A stretch of 64,000 nt of DNA from NCBI RefSeq assembly GCF_003001955.1, contig NZ_PVNH01000009.1, positions 248,001 to 312,000 on the forward strand, read 5' to 3'. A model generated the notes under the pieces. That model was not told the origin of the DNA, did no database searches, and saw nothing but the letters and a program-made list of their open reading frames with translations. A program made the position numbers and the translations under genes. Below are positions 1 through 11,473 of the stretch, piece after piece; the first letter of the stretch is position 1; every line of letters starts with the position of its first letter. The stretch comes from Prauserella shujinwangii (GTDB taxonomy: Bacteria > Actinomycetota > Actinomycetes > Mycobacteriales > Pseudonocardiaceae).

Positions 1-315
1 ATGGGCAACTCGCTGGAGCACGTCCGCAAGATCATGGGCCAGTCGATGGAGTCGCTCATCCACCACTTCAAGCTGGTCACCGAGGGCTTCTCGGTGCCGC
101 CGGGGCAGGTGTACACGCCGGTGGAGTCGCCGCGTGGTGAGCTCGGCTACCACCTGGTCTCCGACGGCGGCACCCGCCCGCTGCGCGTGCACGTCCGGGA
201 GCCGAGCTTCGTGAACCTGCAGTCGATGCCCGCGATGTCCGAGGGCGGTCTGGTCGCCGACGTGATCGCCGCCATCGCCTCGATCGACCCCGTGATGGGG
301 GGAGTGGACCGATGA
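1..315 (+). CDS. nuoD: NADH-quinone oxidoreductase subunit D, C-terminal part (5' end outside window)
   Basis: The last 104 codons of NuoD, the 49-kDa-type subunit of the complex I peripheral arm that helps form the quinone-binding site next to NuoB. The visible part holds the conserved C-terminal block of the family ([14 protein letters not shown], then the [11 protein letters not shown] segment and [12 protein letters not shown]), which descends from the NiFe-hydrogenase large subunit. The ATG at position 1 is almost certainly an internal methionine, because the protein should have about 300 further residues upstream. Its stop overlaps the nuoE start, so this is the front of the nuo operon in view. 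Family assignment is secure; the start is not visible. Confidence 0.95.
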   Translation: MGNSLEHVRKIMGQSMESLIHHFKLVTEGFSVPPGQVYTPVESPRGELGYHLVSDGGTRPLRVHVREPSFVNLQSMPAMSEGGLVADVIAAIASIDPVMGGVDR

Positions 316-1181
316 CCGAGCACCCCGAGGTCACGCCGACGCCGCGCCCCGGCTCGCGGCTGGCGGAGCAGACCCACGCCGCGGCCGACGACCAGGTCGA
401 CGTCATGGCCATCTCGCCGGTGCGCGAGGAGGGCATGCTGGAGGAGTCCACGGCGGACTCGCCGTTCGGCCCGGACATCGTGGCGAAGGCGAAGGACCTG
501 ATCGGCCGGTACCCGCAGTCCCGCTCGGCCCTGCTGCCCATGCTGCACCTGGTGCAGTCGGTGCAGGGCTTCGTGAGCCAGGAGGGCATCACGTTCTGCG
601 CCGAGCAGCTGGACCTCAGCGAGGCCGAGGTGAGCGCGGTCGTGACGTTCTACACGATGTACAAGCGCAAGCCCTGCGGCGAGCACCTGGTCAGCGTCTG
701 CACCAATACACTGTGCGCCGCGCTCGGCGGGGACGCGATCTACCGGCGGCTGGCCGAGCACCTCGGCGAGGACGGCAGGCCGCTGGGGCACGAGGAGGTC
801 GCGGGCACGCCCGGCGAGCGGGGCTCGGTGATGCTGGAGCACGCCGAGTGCCTCGCCGCCTGCGACCTCGCGCCGGTGCTACAGGTCAACTACGAGTACT
901 TCGACAAGCAGACGGAGGAGTCGGCGGTCGAGCTCGTGGACGCGCTGCGGCGCGGCGAGAAGCCACAGCCGAGCCGGGGCGCTCCGCTGGCCGACTTCAA
1001 GTCGGTGGAGCTGCAGCTCGCCGGGTTCTTCCCGGAGGAAGAGGACGCCTACCGCGCCGACGTGGACGGTCCTTCCCGGGCCGTCGAGACGGTGCGCGGC
1101 GCGCAGCTGGCCGCCGACCGCGGCTGGACGGCGCCGTCGATGCCGGACGATGCCCCGCTGCCGGAGGTGGAGGCGAAATGA
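312..1181 (+). CDS. nuoE: NADH-quinone oxidoreductase subunit E
   Basis: The 24-kDa-type thioredoxin-fold subunit of complex I, carrying the binuclear cluster N1a beside NuoF. It is 289 aa, longer than enterobacterial NuoE (about 166 aa): an N-terminal extension of about 45 residues and a C-terminal tail of about 85 residues flank the core. The four cluster ligands are visible as Cys130, Cys135, Cys170 and Cys174 (Cx4C...Cx3C). ATG overlaps the nuoD stop by 4 bp (ATGA), and its own stop overlaps the nuoF start, indicating translational coupling. The acidic C-terminal tail is typical of actinobacterial homologues; its role is unknown. Confidence 0.96.
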   Translation: MTEHPEVTPTPRPGSRLAEQTHAAADDQVDVMAISPVREEGMLEESTADSPFGPDIVAKAKDLIGRYPQSRSALLPMLHLVQSVQGFVSQEGITFCAEQLDLSEAEVSAVVTFYTMYKRKPCGEHLVSVCTNTLCAALGGDAIYRRLAEHLGEDGRPLGHEEVAGTPGERGSVMLEHAECLAACDLAPVLQVNYEYFDKQTEESAVELVDALRRGEKPQPSRGAPLADFKSVELQLAGFFPEEEDAYRADVDGPSRAVETVRGAQLAADRGWTAPSMPDDAPLPEVEAK

Positions 1182-2479
1182 ACACCGACCCGTTGACCCC
1201 GGTCCTCACCAAGCGGTGGCTCTCGCCGCAGTCGTGGCGGATCTCCACCTACGAGAAGCTCGAGGGCTACACCGCCTTCCGCAAGGCACTGGCCGGAACG
1301 CCGGAGCAGCTGGTCCAGCTCATCAAGGACGCGGGCCTGCGCGGCCGGGGCGGTGCGGGCTTCCCCGCGGGCGTGAAGTGGTCGTTCATGCCGCAGAACG
1401 AGGAAAAACCTCACTACCTGGTCATCAACGCCGACGAGGGCGAGCCGGGCACGTGCAAGGACATCCCGCTGATGATGGCCGACCCGCATTCGCTCATCGA
1501 GGGCTGCATCATCGCGGCGTACGCGATGCGCTCGCACCACTGCTTCATCTACGTACGCGGTGAGGCGCTGCACTGCATCCGCAGGCTGAACGCGGCGGTG
1601 CGGGAGGCCTACGACGCGGGCTACCTCGGCCGGAACATCATCGGCTCGGGCTTCGACCTCGACATCACGGTCCACGCGGGCGCGGGCGCCTACATCTGCG
1701 GCGAGGAGACCGCGCTGCTCGACTCGCTGGAGGGCCGCCGCGGCCAGCCCCGGCTCAAGCCGCCGTTCCCCGCGGCCGCCGGGCTCTACGCGGCGCCGAC
1801 CACGGTGAACAACGTCGAGACGATCGCCAGCGTGCCGTTCATCGTCAACGGCGGCGCCGACTGGTTCCGGCAGATGGGCACCGAGAAGTCGCCCGGCCCG
1901 AAGATCTACTCGATCTCCGGGCACGTCGAGCGGCCCGGCCAGTACGAGGCTCCGCTCGGCACCACGCTGCGCGAGCTGCTGGAACTGTGCGGCGGCATGA
2001 AGGACGGCATCCCGCTCAAGTTCTGGACCCCGGGCGGGTCGTCGACCCCGCTGTTCACCGCGGAGCACCTCGACGTGCCGCTCGACTTCGAGGGCGCGGC
2101 GGAGGCGGGCTCGATGCTCGGCACGACCGCCGTCCAGGTGTTCAACGAGACGGTGTCGGTGCCCTGGGCCGTGATGAAGTGGACACAGTTCTACGAGCAC
2201 GAGTCCTGCGGCAAGTGCACGCCGTGCCGGGAAGGCACCTACTGGCTGGCCCAGGTGCTCGAGCGCATGGTCGAGGGCAGGGGCACCGAGGAGGACATCG
2301 ACACACTGCTCGACGTCTGCGACAACATCCTCGGCCGTTCGTTCTGCGCGCTCGGTGACGGCGCGGTCAGCCCGATCACCAGCGGCATCAAGTACTTCCG
2401 GGACGAGTTCCTCGCCCTGTGCCAGGACGCCAGGGAGCGGAACGCGACGGTTCCCGAACTCGTGGGAGCGCAACAGTGA
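1178..2479 (+). CDS. nuoF: NADH-quinone oxidoreductase subunit F (NADH- and FMN-binding)
   Basis: The 51-kDa-type subunit that oxidises NADH through FMN and passes electrons to cluster N3. It is 433 aa, the normal family length. The glycine-rich nucleotide-binding segment [11 protein letters not shown] lies at residues 55-65. N3 ligands are Cys344, Cys347 and Cys350 in [12 protein letters not shown], plus Cys390 in SFCALGDG. The longer open frame upstream (from 713) is a shadow inside nuoE; the start chosen is the ATG whose A lies 3 bases before the end of nuoE (ATGA overlap). Confidence 0.97.
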   Translation: MNTDPLTPVLTKRWLSPQSWRISTYEKLEGYTAFRKALAGTPEQLVQLIKDAGLRGRGGAGFPAGVKWSFMPQNEEKPHYLVINADEGEPGTCKDIPLMMADPHSLIEGCIIAAYAMRSHHCFIYVRGEALHCIRRLNAAVREAYDAGYLGRNIIGSGFDLDITVHAGAGAYICGEETALLDSLEGRRGQPRLKPPFPAAAGLYAAPTTVNNVETIASVPFIVNGGADWFRQMGTEKSPGPKIYSISGHVERPGQYEAPLGTTLRELLELCGGMKDGIPLKFWTPGGSSTPLFTAEHLDVPLDFEGAAEAGSMLGTTAVQVFNETVSVPWAVMKWTQFYEHESCGKCTPCREGTYWLAQVLERMVEGRGTEEDIDTLLDVCDNILGRSFCALGDGAVSPITSGIKYFRDEFLALCQDARERNATVPELVGAQQ

Positions 2480-4956
2480 CGATCGCACCCGACAAGTCGG
2501 CCACCGCCGAGACGCCCGTCCCCGAGGGGCACGTCCGGCTCACCATCGACGGCGAGGAGGTCATCGCCCCGAAGGGGGAGCTGCTGATCCGCACCGCCGA
2601 GCGGCTCGGCACGGTCATCCCCCGGTTCTGCGACCACCCGCTGCTCGACCCGGCGGGCGCGTGCCGCCAGTGCCTCGTCGAGGTCGAGATGAACGGCAGG
2701 CCGATGCCGAAGCCGCAGGCCTCGTGCACGATGACGGTCGCCGACGGCATGGTGGTGAAGACCCAGCTCACCTCGCCGGTCGCCGACAAGGCGCAGCAGG
2801 GTGTGATGGAGCTGCTGCTCATCAACCACCCGCTCGACTGCCCGATCTGCGACAAGGGCGGCGAGTGCCCGCTGCAGAACCAGGCGATGGCGCACGGCAG
2901 GGCGGACTCGCGCTTCCGCGACCGGAAGCGGACCTTCCCGAAGCCGTTGCCGATCTCCACGCAGGTGCTGCTCGACCGGGAACGCTGCGTGCTCTGCCAA
3001 CGGTGCACCCGGTTCTCCGACCAGATCGCCGGCGACCCGTTCATCGACCTGCTGGAGCGGGGCGCCCACCAGCAGATCGGCACGGCCGAGACGGCCGACG
3101 TGTTCGACCTCGCCTCGCGCACGAGCAGCGGCAAGCCGTTCCACTCGTACTTCTCGGGCAACACGATCCAGATCTGCCCGGTGGGTGCGCTGACCAGTGC
3201 GCAGTACCGGTTCCGGTCCCGGCCGTTCGACCTGGTGTCCTCGCCGAACGTCTGCGAGCACTGTGCCTCCGGTTGCGCGGGCCGCACCGACTACCGGCGC
3301 GGGCGCGTCATGCGCAGGCTGGCCGGGGACGACCCCGAGGTGAACGAGGAGTGGCTGTGTGACAAGGGCCGCTTCGCGTTCCGCTACGCGCAGGCGGCCG
3401 ACCGGCTGCGCAGGCCGCTGGTCCGCGACCGGGAGACCGGCCGCCTGGAGGAGGCGCCCTGGACCGAGGCGCTGCGGGTGGCCGCCGAAGGGCTGGCGAA
3501 GGCGCGGGACGGCAAGGGCGCCGCGGTGCTCACCGGGGGCAGGCTGACCGTCGAGGACGCCTACGCCTACAGCAAGTTCGCCCGGATCGCGCTGCGCACC
3601 AACGACATCGACTTCCGGGCGCGGGCGCACTCCCCCGAGGAGCTCGACTTCCTGGCCTCCCGCGTGGTGGGGACGAACCCGGACAACGGGGTGACCTACG
3701 CCGAGCTGGAGAACGCGCCGCTCGTGCTGTGCGTCGCGTTCGAGCCGGAGGAGGAGTCGCCCATCGTCTTCCTGCGGCTGCGGAAGGCCGCACGGAACAA
3801 GGGCACCAAGGTCGTCCACGTCGGACAGTGGTCGACCCCCGCCGTGCGGAAGACGTTCGGCGAGCTGCTCGCGTGCGTGCCCGGCGGCGAGGCCGCCGCG
3901 ATCGAGGGCATCGCGGAGCACGCGACCGACCTGGACGAACAGCTGCAGCAGGACGGCGCGGTGGTGCTCGTCGGGGAGCGGGCGGCCGAGGTGCCCGGCC
4001 TGTTCTCCGCGCTGCACCGGCTGTCCTCGCGCACCGGCGCCCGCCTCGCGTGGGTCCCGCGACGCGCGGGTGAGCGGGGCGCGCTGCACGCCGGTGCGCT
4101 GCCGACGCTGCTGCCCGGCGGGCGGGCGGTCACCGACGCCGACGCCAGGGCCGAGGTGGAGCGCACCTGGGGTGTCGAGGCGGGGGCGCTGCCCACCGAG
4201 CCGGGACGCGACACCGCGGGCATCGTCGCGGCGGCGGCCTCGGGCGAGCTGGACGCGCTGCTCGTGGGTGGCGTCGACCCGGACGACCTGCCCGACCCCG
4301 CCCTCGCGCGGAAGGCGCTCGCGGCAGGCTGCTTCGTGGTCAGCCTCGAACTGCGGCCGAGCGCCGTCACCGAATACGCGGACGTGGTGCTGCCCATCGC
4401 GCCGGTGGACGAGAAGTCCGGCAGCTACCTCAACTGGGAGGGCCGCCGCCGGGAGTTCTCGGTGACGCTGGAGGGCACCGGCGCGCTGCCCGACTGCCGG
4501 GTGCTCGACACCCTCGGCGTCGAGATGGACGCCGACCTGTTCACCCAGACCCCGGAGGCCGCCTGGGACGACCTGTCCCGGCTGCCCACGCGGCCCCAGC
4601 GCAACGGCGCGCCGGACGTCCCGCACGCGCAGCCGCCGGCGCCGGGCAGCGGGCAGGCGGTGCTCGCCACGTGGCGGCAGCTGCTCGACGACGGTTCCCT
4701 GCAGGTCGAGGAGCCGCACCTGGCCGGGACGGCGAGGCGGGTGGTCGCGCGCCTGTCGAAGGCGACCGCCGAAGGCCTCGGTGACCGGGTCACCGTGTCG
4801 ACCGGCCGGGGCTCGGTGACGCTGCCGGTCGAGGTGGCCGATCTGCCGGACGGCGTGGTGTGGCTGCCCGGCAACTCCGAGGGTTCGAAGGTCCGCGCGT
4901 CGCTCGGCGCCGGACACGGTGCCGTGGTCTCGATCGCGGCCGGAGGTGAACGATGA
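2476..4956 (+). CDS. nuoG: NADH-quinone oxidoreductase subunit G
   Basis: The large iron-sulfur subunit of the peripheral arm, 826 aa. The N-terminal ferredoxin-like domain shows the 2Fe-2S ligands ([15 protein letters not shown] and SC in PQASCTMTV), then the His-containing N5 motif ([14 protein letters not shown]) and CVLCQRC for N4. A further CEHCASGC plus a downstream LCDKGRF Cys fits the extra N7 cluster found in some bacterial NuoG. The rest is a molybdopterin-oxidoreductase-like fold. The GTG start overlaps the nuoF stop (GTGA), preferred over the upstream ATG at 2419 inside nuoF. Confidence 0.96.
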   Translation: MTIAPDKSATAETPVPEGHVRLTIDGEEVIAPKGELLIRTAERLGTVIPRFCDHPLLDPAGACRQCLVEVEMNGRPMPKPQASCTMTVADGMVVKTQLTSPVADKAQQGVMELLLINHPLDCPICDKGGECPLQNQAMAHGRADSRFRDRKRTFPKPLPISTQVLLDRERCVLCQRCTRFSDQIAGDPFIDLLERGAHQQIGTAETADVFDLASRTSSGKPFHSYFSGNTIQICPVGALTSAQYRFRSRPFDLVSSPNVCEHCASGCAGRTDYRRGRVMRRLAGDDPEVNEEWLCDKGRFAFRYAQAADRLRRPLVRDRETGRLEEAPWTEALRVAAEGLAKARDGKGAAVLTGGRLTVEDAYAYSKFARIALRTNDIDFRARAHSPEELDFLASRVVGTNPDNGVTYAELENAPLVLCVAFEPEEESPIVFLRLRKAARNKGTKVVHVGQWSTPAVRKTFGELLACVPGGEAAAIEGIAEHATDLDEQLQQDGAVVLVGERAAEVPGLFSALHRLSSRTGARLAWVPRRAGERGALHAGALPTLLPGGRAVTDADARAEVERTWGVEAGALPTEPGRDTAGIVAAAASGELDALLVGGVDPDDLPDPALARKALAAGCFVVSLELRPSAVTEYADVVLPIAPVDEKSGSYLNWEGRRREFSVTLEGTGALPDCRVLDTLGVEMDADLFTQTPEAAWDDLSRLPTRPQRNGAPDVPHAQPPAPGSGQAVLATWRQLLDDGSLQVEEPHLAGTARRVVARLSKATAEGLGDRVTVSTGRGSVTLPVEVADLPDGVVWLPGNSEGSKVRASLGAGHGAVVSIAAGGER

Positions 4957-6287
4957 CCCCGATGCTGGCCCAGGCGCAGGAGCCGATGACCAGGGCCGAG
5001 CTGCTCGCGGACGATCCGCTGTGGCTGATCCTGCTCAAGTGCGTCGTGGTGCTGCTGATCGGCCCGATCCTGACGATCTTCCTGATCGTGTGGGAGCGGA
5101 AGGCGGTCGGCCGGATGCAGAACCGGACCGGCCCCAACCGCGTCGGCCCGCACGGTTACCTGCAGTCGCTCGCCGACGCGATCAAGCTGCCGTTCAAGGA
5201 GCAGGTGATCCCGGACACCGCCGACCGCAAGATCTACTTCATGGCTCCGGTGATCGCGGTCGTGCCGGCGCTGATCGGGCTCGCGGCCATCCCGTTCGGG
5301 CCCGAGGTGTCGATCTTCGGCGAGCGCACCGTGCTCCAGCTGGTCGAGCTCCCGGTCGGGGTGCTGCTCGTGCTCGCGGGCGCGTCCATCGGCGTGTACG
5401 GGATCGTGCTGGCCGGCTGGTCGTCCGGGTCGCCGTACCCGCTGCTCGGCGGGCTCCGCTCCACGGCACAGGTGATCTCATACGAGATCGCCATGGGCCT
5501 GGCGATCATCGGCGTCGCGCTCTACGCGCAGTCGCTGTCCACCGGCCAGATCGTCGACGCCCAGCAGTCGGGCTGGTTCTTCTACCTGCTGCTGCCGAGC
5601 TTCGTGATCTACCTGATCTCGATGGTCGGGGAGACCAACCGCGCGCCGTTCGACCTGCCGGAGGCCGAGTCCGAGCTGGTGGGCGGCTTCCACACCGAGT
5701 ACAGCTCGATGAAGTTCGCGATGTTCTTCCTCGCCGAGTACGTCAACATGGTGATCGTCTCGGCGTTCGCGACCACGCTGTTCCTCGGTGGCTACCTGTT
5801 CCCGTTCGTGGGTGCCGACTCGCCGCTCAACCAGGGCTGGCTGCCGGTGCTGTGGTTCTTCGCCAAGACGTTCCTGCTGCTGTTCTGCTTCATCTGGCTG
5901 CGGGGAACGCTGCCCCGGTTCCGCTACGACCAGTTCATGAAGCTGGGCTGGAAGGTGCTCGTCCCGCTCGGCCTGATCTGGGTCGTGCTCATCTCGGCGG
6001 TCCGGGCCATCCGCAACGACGGCAACGTGTCGACCGGGCAGATCCTCGTCATCGGCGGCATCGTCATCGCGGTGATCGTGCTGCTGAGCCTGCTGCTGCC
6101 GGAGAAGAAGGTGCCGGACTCCGACTCGGTGCCGGTCACGGGCGGTGGTCACCCGGTGCCCCCGCTGGACCTGCGGGTGCCGGAGACCACCCCGCGCCGC
6201 AAGGCGCTCAAGGCCAAGGCGAGGTCCAGCAGGAAGCAACCGGCCGCGGTCGCCTCAGCCAAGGAGGATTCCGATGGGGATGTTTGA
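4953..6287 (+). CDS. nuoH: NADH-quinone oxidoreductase subunit H
   Basis: Membrane subunit joining the peripheral arm to the proton-pumping arm and lining the quinone channel. It is 444 aa, with about eight or more hydrophobic segments and the family loops [36 protein letters not shown] and [19 protein letters not shown]. It is longer than E. coli NuoH (325 aa) because of a hydrophilic basic tail of about 50 residues at the C terminus, rich in Lys/Arg/Pro. ATGA overlap with nuoG; its 3' end overlaps nuoI by 14 bp. Confidence 0.96.
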   Translation: MTPMLAQAQEPMTRAELLADDPLWLILLKCVVVLLIGPILTIFLIVWERKAVGRMQNRTGPNRVGPHGYLQSLADAIKLPFKEQVIPDTADRKIYFMAPVIAVVPALIGLAAIPFGPEVSIFGERTVLQLVELPVGVLLVLAGASIGVYGIVLAGWSSGSPYPLLGGLRSTAQVISYEIAMGLAIIGVALYAQSLSTGQIVDAQQSGWFFYLLLPSFVIYLISMVGETNRAPFDLPEAESELVGGFHTEYSSMKFAMFFLAEYVNMVIVSAFATTLFLGGYLFPFVGADSPLNQGWLPVLWFFAKTFLLLFCFIWLRGTLPRFRYDQFMKLGWKVLVPLGLIWVVLISAVRAIRNDGNVSTGQILVIGGIVIAVIVLLSLLLPEKKVPDSDSVPVTGGGHPVPPLDLRVPETTPRRKALKAKARSSRKQPAAVASAKEDSDGDV

Positions 6288-6840
6288 TCCCATCAAGGGT
6301 TTCGGCGTCACCTTCTCGAACATGTTCAAGAAGGTGGCCACCGAGGAGTATCCGGAGATCGGTGCCCCCGCGGCGCCGCGCTACCACGGCAGGCACCAGC
6401 TCAACCGGCACCCGGACGGGCTGGAGAAGTGCGTCGGCTGCGAGCTGTGCGCGTGGGCCTGCCCCGCGGACGCGATCTACGTCGAGGGCGGCGACAACAC
6501 CGACGAGGAGCGCTACTCGCCGGGCGAGCGGTACGGCAAGGACTACCAGATCAACTACCTGCGGTGCATCGGCTGCGGCCTGTGCATCGAGGCCTGCCCC
6601 ACCCGGTCGCTCACCATGATCAACTTTTACGAGCTGGCCGACGACGACCGGCAGAAGCTGATCTACACCAAGGAGGACCTGCTGGCGCCGCTGCTGCCCG
6701 GTATGGAGCAGCCGCCGCACCCGATGCGGCTCGGTGACGACGAGCAGGACTACTACGTCAACGGTCCGGATCTCGCCCGCGGCCGCGGCGTCCCCGAGGG
6801 GGAGACGGTGGAGACGTCCGAAGAAAAGGCGATGCAGTGA
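6274..6840 (+). CDS. nuoI: NADH-quinone oxidoreductase subunit I
   Basis: The TYKY-type subunit with two 4Fe-4S clusters (N6a and N6b), the last relay before N2 and quinone; 188 aa. The two cluster motifs are visible as [12 protein letters not shown] and [12 protein letters not shown]. The start at 6274 is supported by AAGGAGG at 6261-6267 with a 6-nt gap; an ATG two codons later is possible. The frame stays open upstream to 6145, but that part is inside nuoH. Confidence 0.96.
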   Translation: MGMFDPIKGFGVTFSNMFKKVATEEYPEIGAPAAPRYHGRHQLNRHPDGLEKCVGCELCAWACPADAIYVEGGDNTDEERYSPGERYGKDYQINYLRCIGCGLCIEACPTRSLTMINFYELADDDRQKLIYTKEDLLAPLLPGMEQPPHPMRLGDDEQDYYVNGPDLARGRGVPEGETVETSEEKAMQ

Positions 6841-7709
6841 TGACGCCGATGACGCCGACGACGCCCCTGCTCGCTCAGGCCACGGCCGAGGCGACCGTCT
6901 CGACGGGGGAGGCGATCGCGTTCTGGATCCTCGGCCCGCTGGCGCTCGCCGGCGCCCTCGGCATGGTGTTCGCCCGCAACGCCGTGCACTCGGCGCTGTG
7001 GCTGGTCCTGACGATGCTCACGCTCGGCCTGCTCTACCTGGCCCAGCAGGCGCAGTTCCTCGGCTTCACGCAGATCATCGTCTACACCGGCGCGATCATG
7101 ATGCTGTTCCTGTTCGTGCTCATGCTCGCCGGGCGCGACTCCTCCGACTCGGTCGTCGAGGTCCTGCGCGGGCAACGGCTGGCCGGTGCGCTGCTCGGCG
7201 TCGGCGTCGCCGGGCTGTTCGCCACGGCGATGGCCAGGGGACTCGCTGACGTCACGCCCGCGGCTCCGCTCGACCCGTGGAGCCCGGAGGGCGGCGGCGC
7301 CGGTGGCCTCGGCCGCGTGATCTTCGGCGACTACCTGTTCCCGTTCGAGCTCACCGCGGCGCTGCTGATCACCGCGGCGATGGGCGGGATGGTCCTCTCG
7401 TTCACCACCCGCCACGGCAAGGGCGGCCGGAAGACACAGCGGGAACTGGTCGAGGCGCGCTTCCGCGGCGAGTACGAGCGGCCTTCGCCCAAGCCGGGGC
7501 CGGGTGTGTTCGCCACCGCCAACTCGGTGGCCACCCCCGCGCTGCTGCCCGACGGCTCGGTCGCGCCGGAGTCGCTGTCCGAGCTGATCGAGAACACCTC
7601 GGCGGCGCGGCTGGAGGAGCAGCGCAGGCAGGTGGCCGGTGACGTGCCCAAGCCGGACGCGCACGCGCTCGTCGCGCCGGACGAGTCCGAGGAGGGGAAG
7701 GGCAAGTGA
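6840..7709 (+). CDS. nuoJ: NADH-quinone oxidoreductase subunit J
   Basis: Membrane subunit of complex I (ND6 family), involved in coupling through a rotating third helix. Five hydrophobic helices occupy roughly residues 25-195; the conserved [20 protein letters not shown] segment is present. A hydrophilic C-terminal extension of about 90 residues makes it 289 aa versus 184 in E. coli. The ATG shares one base with the nuoI stop; a GTG immediately before it (6837) would give a 4-bp GTGA overlap and is equally plausible. Confidence 0.95.
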   Translation: MTPMTPTTPLLAQATAEATVSTGEAIAFWILGPLALAGALGMVFARNAVHSALWLVLTMLTLGLLYLAQQAQFLGFTQIIVYTGAIMMLFLFVLMLAGRDSSDSVVEVLRGQRLAGALLGVGVAGLFATAMARGLADVTPAAPLDPWSPEGGGAGGLGRVIFGDYLFPFELTAALLITAAMGGMVLSFTTRHGKGGRKTQRELVEARFRGEYERPSPKPGPGVFATANSVATPALLPDGSVAPESLSELIENTSAARLEEQRRQVAGDVPKPDAHALVAPDESEEGKGK

Positions 7710-8005
7710 CGCCGACGTACTACCTGCTGCTGTCCGCGCTGCTGTTCACCATCGGCGCGGTCGGTGTGCTCGTGCGGCGGAACGCCGTGGTGGTCTTCAT
7801 GTGCGTCGAGCTCATGCTCAACGCGGTGAACCTCTCCCTGGTCACGTTCGGCCGCATCAACGGCGAGATCGACGGTCAGGTGATGGCGTTCTTCGTGATG
7901 GTGGTCGCCGCGGCCGAGGTCGTGGTGGGGCTCGCGATCATCATGGCGATCTTCCGCACCCGCCGGTCGGCCTCCATCGACGACACCAACCTGCTCAAGT
8001 ACTGA
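7706..8005 (+). CDS. nuoK: NADH-quinone oxidoreductase subunit K
   Basis: The smallest antiporter-related membrane subunit (ND4L family), 99 aa, three transmembrane helices. The acidic residues thought to take part in proton transfer are visible in [12 protein letters not shown] and in the helix-3 [11 protein letters not shown]. It begins with GTG inside the nuoJ stop (GTGA overlap) and is followed by nuoL after 16 bp. Confidence 0.96.
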   Translation: MTPTYYLLLSALLFTIGAVGVLVRRNAVVVFMCVELMLNAVNLSLVTFGRINGEIDGQVMAFFVMVVAAAEVVVGLAIIMAIFRTRRSASIDDTNLLKY

Positions 8006-8021
8006 GGGACGGGATTCCAAG

Positions 8022-9920
8022 GTGATCGCATCATCGTGGCTGCTGGTCGCGTTCCCCGCGCTGGGTGCGCTGATCCTGCTGGTCGGCGGCAGGCGTACCG
8101 ACGCGTGGGGGCACCTGCTCGGCTGCGCGACCGTCATCGCGTCCTTCGGGTACGCCGTGGCGATGTTCGTCAGCAGCTCCCTGGCTGAGGCCACCGACGT
8201 CGCGCTGTACTCGTGGATTCCGGTCGATGCGCTGCAGGTGGAGTTCGGCCTGCGGATCGACCCGCTCTCGATGACGTTCGTGCTGCTGATCACGGGCGTC
8301 GGGGCGCTGATCCACGTCTACTCGATCGGCTACATGGCCGACGACGCCGGGCGCCGCCGCTTCTTCGGCTACCTGAACCTGTTCGTGGCGTCGATGCTCG
8401 TGCTGGTGCTCGGCAACAGCTTCGTGACGCTGTACCTCGGCTGGGAGGGCGTGGGCCTCGCGTCGTACCTGCTGATCGGCTGGTACACCGGGCGGCCGAG
8501 CGCGGCCACCGCCGCGAAGAAGGCGTTCCTGATGAACCGCGTCGGCGACGTGGGGCTGGCGCTGGCGATCTTCCTGATGTTCTCGGAGATCGGCAGTACG
8601 AGCTACGCGGCGGTGTTCGCGGGCATCGGCGACCTGTCGCCGGCCGTCATCACGGCCATCGCCCTGCTGCTCCTGCTCGGGGCGTGCGGCAAGTCCGGTC
8701 AGTTCCCGCTGCAGGCGTGGTTGCCCGACGCCATGGAGGGTCCGACCCCGGTCTCGGCGCTGATCCACGCGGCGACGATGGTCACCGCGGGGGTGTACCT
8801 CGTCGCCCGCGCCGCGCCGATCTACAACCTGACGGAGACCGGCCGCCTGCTCGTCACGATCGTCGGCGCGTTCACGCTGTTGCTCGGCGCGATCATCGGC
8901 TGCGCCTACGACGACATCAAGAAGGTGCTCGCGTACTCGACGGTGAGCCAGATCGGGTACATGATGCTCGCCGTCGGCCTCGGCCCGTTCGGCTACGCGC
9001 TCGGCATCATGCACCTGCTGACGCACGGTTTCTTCAAGGCAGGGCTGTTCCTCGGTGCCGGTTCGGTGATGCACGGCATGAACGACGAGGTCGACATGCG
9101 CAAGTTCGGCGGCCTCTACAAGCGGATGCCGATCACCTTCGCCACGTTCGGCCTCGGCTATCTCGCGCTGATCGGGTTCCCGTTCCTGTCCGGCTTCTAC
9201 TCCAAGGACGCGATCATCGAGGCGGCCTTCGGCAGTGAAGGCTGGCAGGGCTGGGTGTTCGGCGGCGCCGCGATGCTCGGCGCCGGGATCACCGGCTTCT
9301 ACATGACGCGCCTGGTGCTGATGACGTTCTTCGGCAAGGAGCGCTGGCGGGAGCTCAAGTCCGCGGACGGCAGGGAGTTCCACCCGCACGAGTCGCCACC
9401 GGTGATGACCGTTCCGATGATCGTGCTGGCGGTCGGCTCCGTCGGTGCCGGATTCTTCTTCGCCCTCGGCGACCGCCTGGTGGAGTTCCTCGCCCCCTCG
9501 GTCGGCGCGCTGTCCGAGGCCGAGCACACGGCGTTGCCGCACGCGCTGATCCCGTGGCTCACCGTCGGGCTGTCGCTGTTCGGTGCGCTGGTGGCCTGGC
9601 TGATCTTCGGCAGGCGCGACGTTCCGGTGGAGCGGCCGCAGAACGTCTCGCCGGTCACCCGCGCCGCCCGTAACGACCTGTACGGCAACGCGCTGAACGA
9701 GGCGCTGGTGGCCACGCCCGGCCTCTGGACGACCCGGTTCGCGGTGTACCTGGACAACAAGGGCGTCGACGGCGCGGTCAACGGGCTCGCGGCCGCGCTC
9801 GGCGGGAGCTCGGGCAGACTGCGCAGGTTGCAGACCGGCTTCGTCCGCTCGTACGCCCTTTCGATGCTCGGCGGCTCGTTCCTGATCGTCGCGGCCCTGC
9901 TGATGGTGAGGTTCTCATGA
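8022..9920 (+). CDS. nuoL: NADH-quinone oxidoreductase subunit L
   Basis: The distal Mrp-antiporter-like proton pump subunit, 632 aa, with many transmembrane helices. Conserved family segments include [40 protein letters not shown] in short pieces, [15 protein letters not shown] and [15 protein letters not shown], which hold the key Glu, Lys and His of the channel. GTG start at 8022, 16 bp after nuoK; the stop overlaps nuoM. A large opposite-strand open frame here is a codon-bias shadow. Confidence 0.96.
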   Translation: MIASSWLLVAFPALGALILLVGGRRTDAWGHLLGCATVIASFGYAVAMFVSSSLAEATDVALYSWIPVDALQVEFGLRIDPLSMTFVLLITGVGALIHVYSIGYMADDAGRRRFFGYLNLFVASMLVLVLGNSFVTLYLGWEGVGLASYLLIGWYTGRPSAATAAKKAFLMNRVGDVGLALAIFLMFSEIGSTSYAAVFAGIGDLSPAVITAIALLLLLGACGKSGQFPLQAWLPDAMEGPTPVSALIHAATMVTAGVYLVARAAPIYNLTETGRLLVTIVGAFTLLLGAIIGCAYDDIKKVLAYSTVSQIGYMMLAVGLGPFGYALGIMHLLTHGFFKAGLFLGAGSVMHGMNDEVDMRKFGGLYKRMPITFATFGLGYLALIGFPFLSGFYSKDAIIEAAFGSEGWQGWVFGGAAMLGAGITGFYMTRLVLMTFFGKERWRELKSADGREFHPHESPPVMTVPMIVLAVGSVGAGFFFALGDRLVEFLAPSVGALSEAEHTALPHALIPWLTVGLSLFGALVAWLIFGRRDVPVERPQNVSPVTRAARNDLYGNALNEALVATPGLWTTRFAVYLDNKGVDGAVNGLAAALGGSSGRLRRLQTGFVRSYALSMLGGSFLIVAALLMVRFS

Positions 9921-11464
9921 GTTGGCTGCTCGCCCTGATCCTGCTGCCGCTCGCCGGCGCCCTCGCGGTGGCCGGACTGCGGAGCAACGACCGGCTCGCG
10001 ACGCTCACCGCGCTCGGGGTGTCGATCGCGAACCTGGCGCTCGTCGTTCCACTGTGGATCGCCTACGATCCCGGTGGCGAGCGCATCCAGCAGACCTGGT
10101 CGATGGACTGGATCCCCGCCTTCGGCGTGCACGTCTCGTTCGGCACCGACGGCATCGCGCTGCTGATGATCGCGGTGATCGCGCTGCTCGTGCCGATCGT
10201 GATCGGCGCGCTGAGCTCGACCGACAGGCTGCCGGAAGGCCGCACCGCGGGCGGTTTCCTTTCGCTGATCCTGCTGCAGGAGGCGCTCACCATCGCCGTG
10301 TTCGCGGCGACCGACGTGTTCCTGTTCTACGTGCTGTTCGAGATCATGCTGATCCCGATGTACTTCCTCATCGGCTACTACGGTGGTGCGCGGAGACAGT
10401 ACGCGGCGGTCAAGTTCTTCCTCTACTCGTTCCTCGGCGGCCTCATCATGCTGGCGTCGGCCATCGGCGCCTACTCGATCGCCTCGGACGAGCTGGGCGA
10501 GGGCACGTTCGACTGGGCCACCCTCGTCGCCGTGGTGAGCGACGCCCCGACGACCACGCAGATCTGGCTGTTCCTCGGCTTCTTCCTCGCCTTCGCGATC
10601 AAGGCGCCGCTGGTGCCGTTCCACACCTGGCTGCCGGACGCGGCCGGCCAGGCGCCGATCGCCGTCACCGTGCTGCTGGTCGGTGTGCTCGACAAGGTGG
10701 GCACGTTCGGCTTCCTGCGGTACAGCCTGCCGATGTTCCCGGAGGCGAGCCAGGAGCTGGCGCCGCTCGTGCTGGTGCTGGCCGTGGTCGGCGTGATCTA
10801 CGGCTCGATCCTCGCGGCGGGCCAGCAGGACATGAAGCGGTTCGTCGCCTACGTGTCGATCGCCCACTTCGGCTTCATCGCCCTCGGCATCTTCGCCTTC
10901 ACGACGCAGGCGATGGTCGGGTCGGCGACCTACATGCTCAACCACAGCATCGCCACCGGCATGCTGATCCTGGTGGTGGGCATCGTCGCGACGCGCGGCG
11001 GGTCCACCCGGATCTCCGACTACGGCGGCATGGCGAGGGTGACGCCGATCCTCGGCGCGATGCTGCTGATCGCGGGCCTGTCCACGCTGTCGCTGCCGGG
11101 CACGAACTCGTTCATCAGCGAGTTCCTGGTGCTGCTCGGCTCGTTCGGCACGCGGCCGGTGTACACGATCATCGCGACCGTGGGCATGGTGCTCGCCGCG
11201 ATGTACGTGCTGTGGCTCTACCAGCGGATCATGACCGGCCCCGTGCGTGGCGACGCCCTGGTGGGTGCCGGGGGCGGCCCGGGGACGGCGGTCGCGCCCG
11301 AGGTGGGCGCGAAGAAGGCCATCCGGGACCTGTCCACGAAGGAGATCGCGGTGCTCGCGCCGCTGGTGGTGCTCGTCCTGGGCCTCGGCTTCTACCCGAA
11401 GCCGGTGCTCGACACAGTGACGCCGTCGGTGGAAGCGACGCTGTCCGCGGTGCAGGAAAGGTGA
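9917..11464 (+). CDS. nuoM: NADH-quinone oxidoreductase subunit M
   Basis: Second antiporter-like proton pump subunit of complex I, 515 aa. Recognisable by [20 protein letters not shown] (proton-channel Glu), the [19 protein letters not shown] loop and the [16 protein letters not shown] helix. ATGA overlap with nuoL. A 9-bp gap leads to nuoN. Confidence 0.96.
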   Translation: MSWLLALILLPLAGALAVAGLRSNDRLATLTALGVSIANLALVVPLWIAYDPGGERIQQTWSMDWIPAFGVHVSFGTDGIALLMIAVIALLVPIVIGALSSTDRLPEGRTAGGFLSLILLQEALTIAVFAATDVFLFYVLFEIMLIPMYFLIGYYGGARRQYAAVKFFLYSFLGGLIMLASAIGAYSIASDELGEGTFDWATLVAVVSDAPTTTQIWLFLGFFLAFAIKAPLVPFHTWLPDAAGQAPIAVTVLLVGVLDKVGTFGFLRYSLPMFPEASQELAPLVLVLAVVGVIYGSILAAGQQDMKRFVAYVSIAHFGFIALGIFAFTTQAMVGSATYMLNHSIATGMLILVVGIVATRGGSTRISDYGGMARVTPILGAMLLIAGLSTLSLPGTNSFISEFLVLLGSFGTRPVYTIIATVGMVLAAMYVLWLYQRIMTGPVRGDALVGAGGGPGTAVAPEVGAKKAIRDLSTKEIAVLAPLVVLVLGLGFYPKPVLDTVTPSVEATLSAVQER

Positions 11465-11473
11465 CTGGAAGCG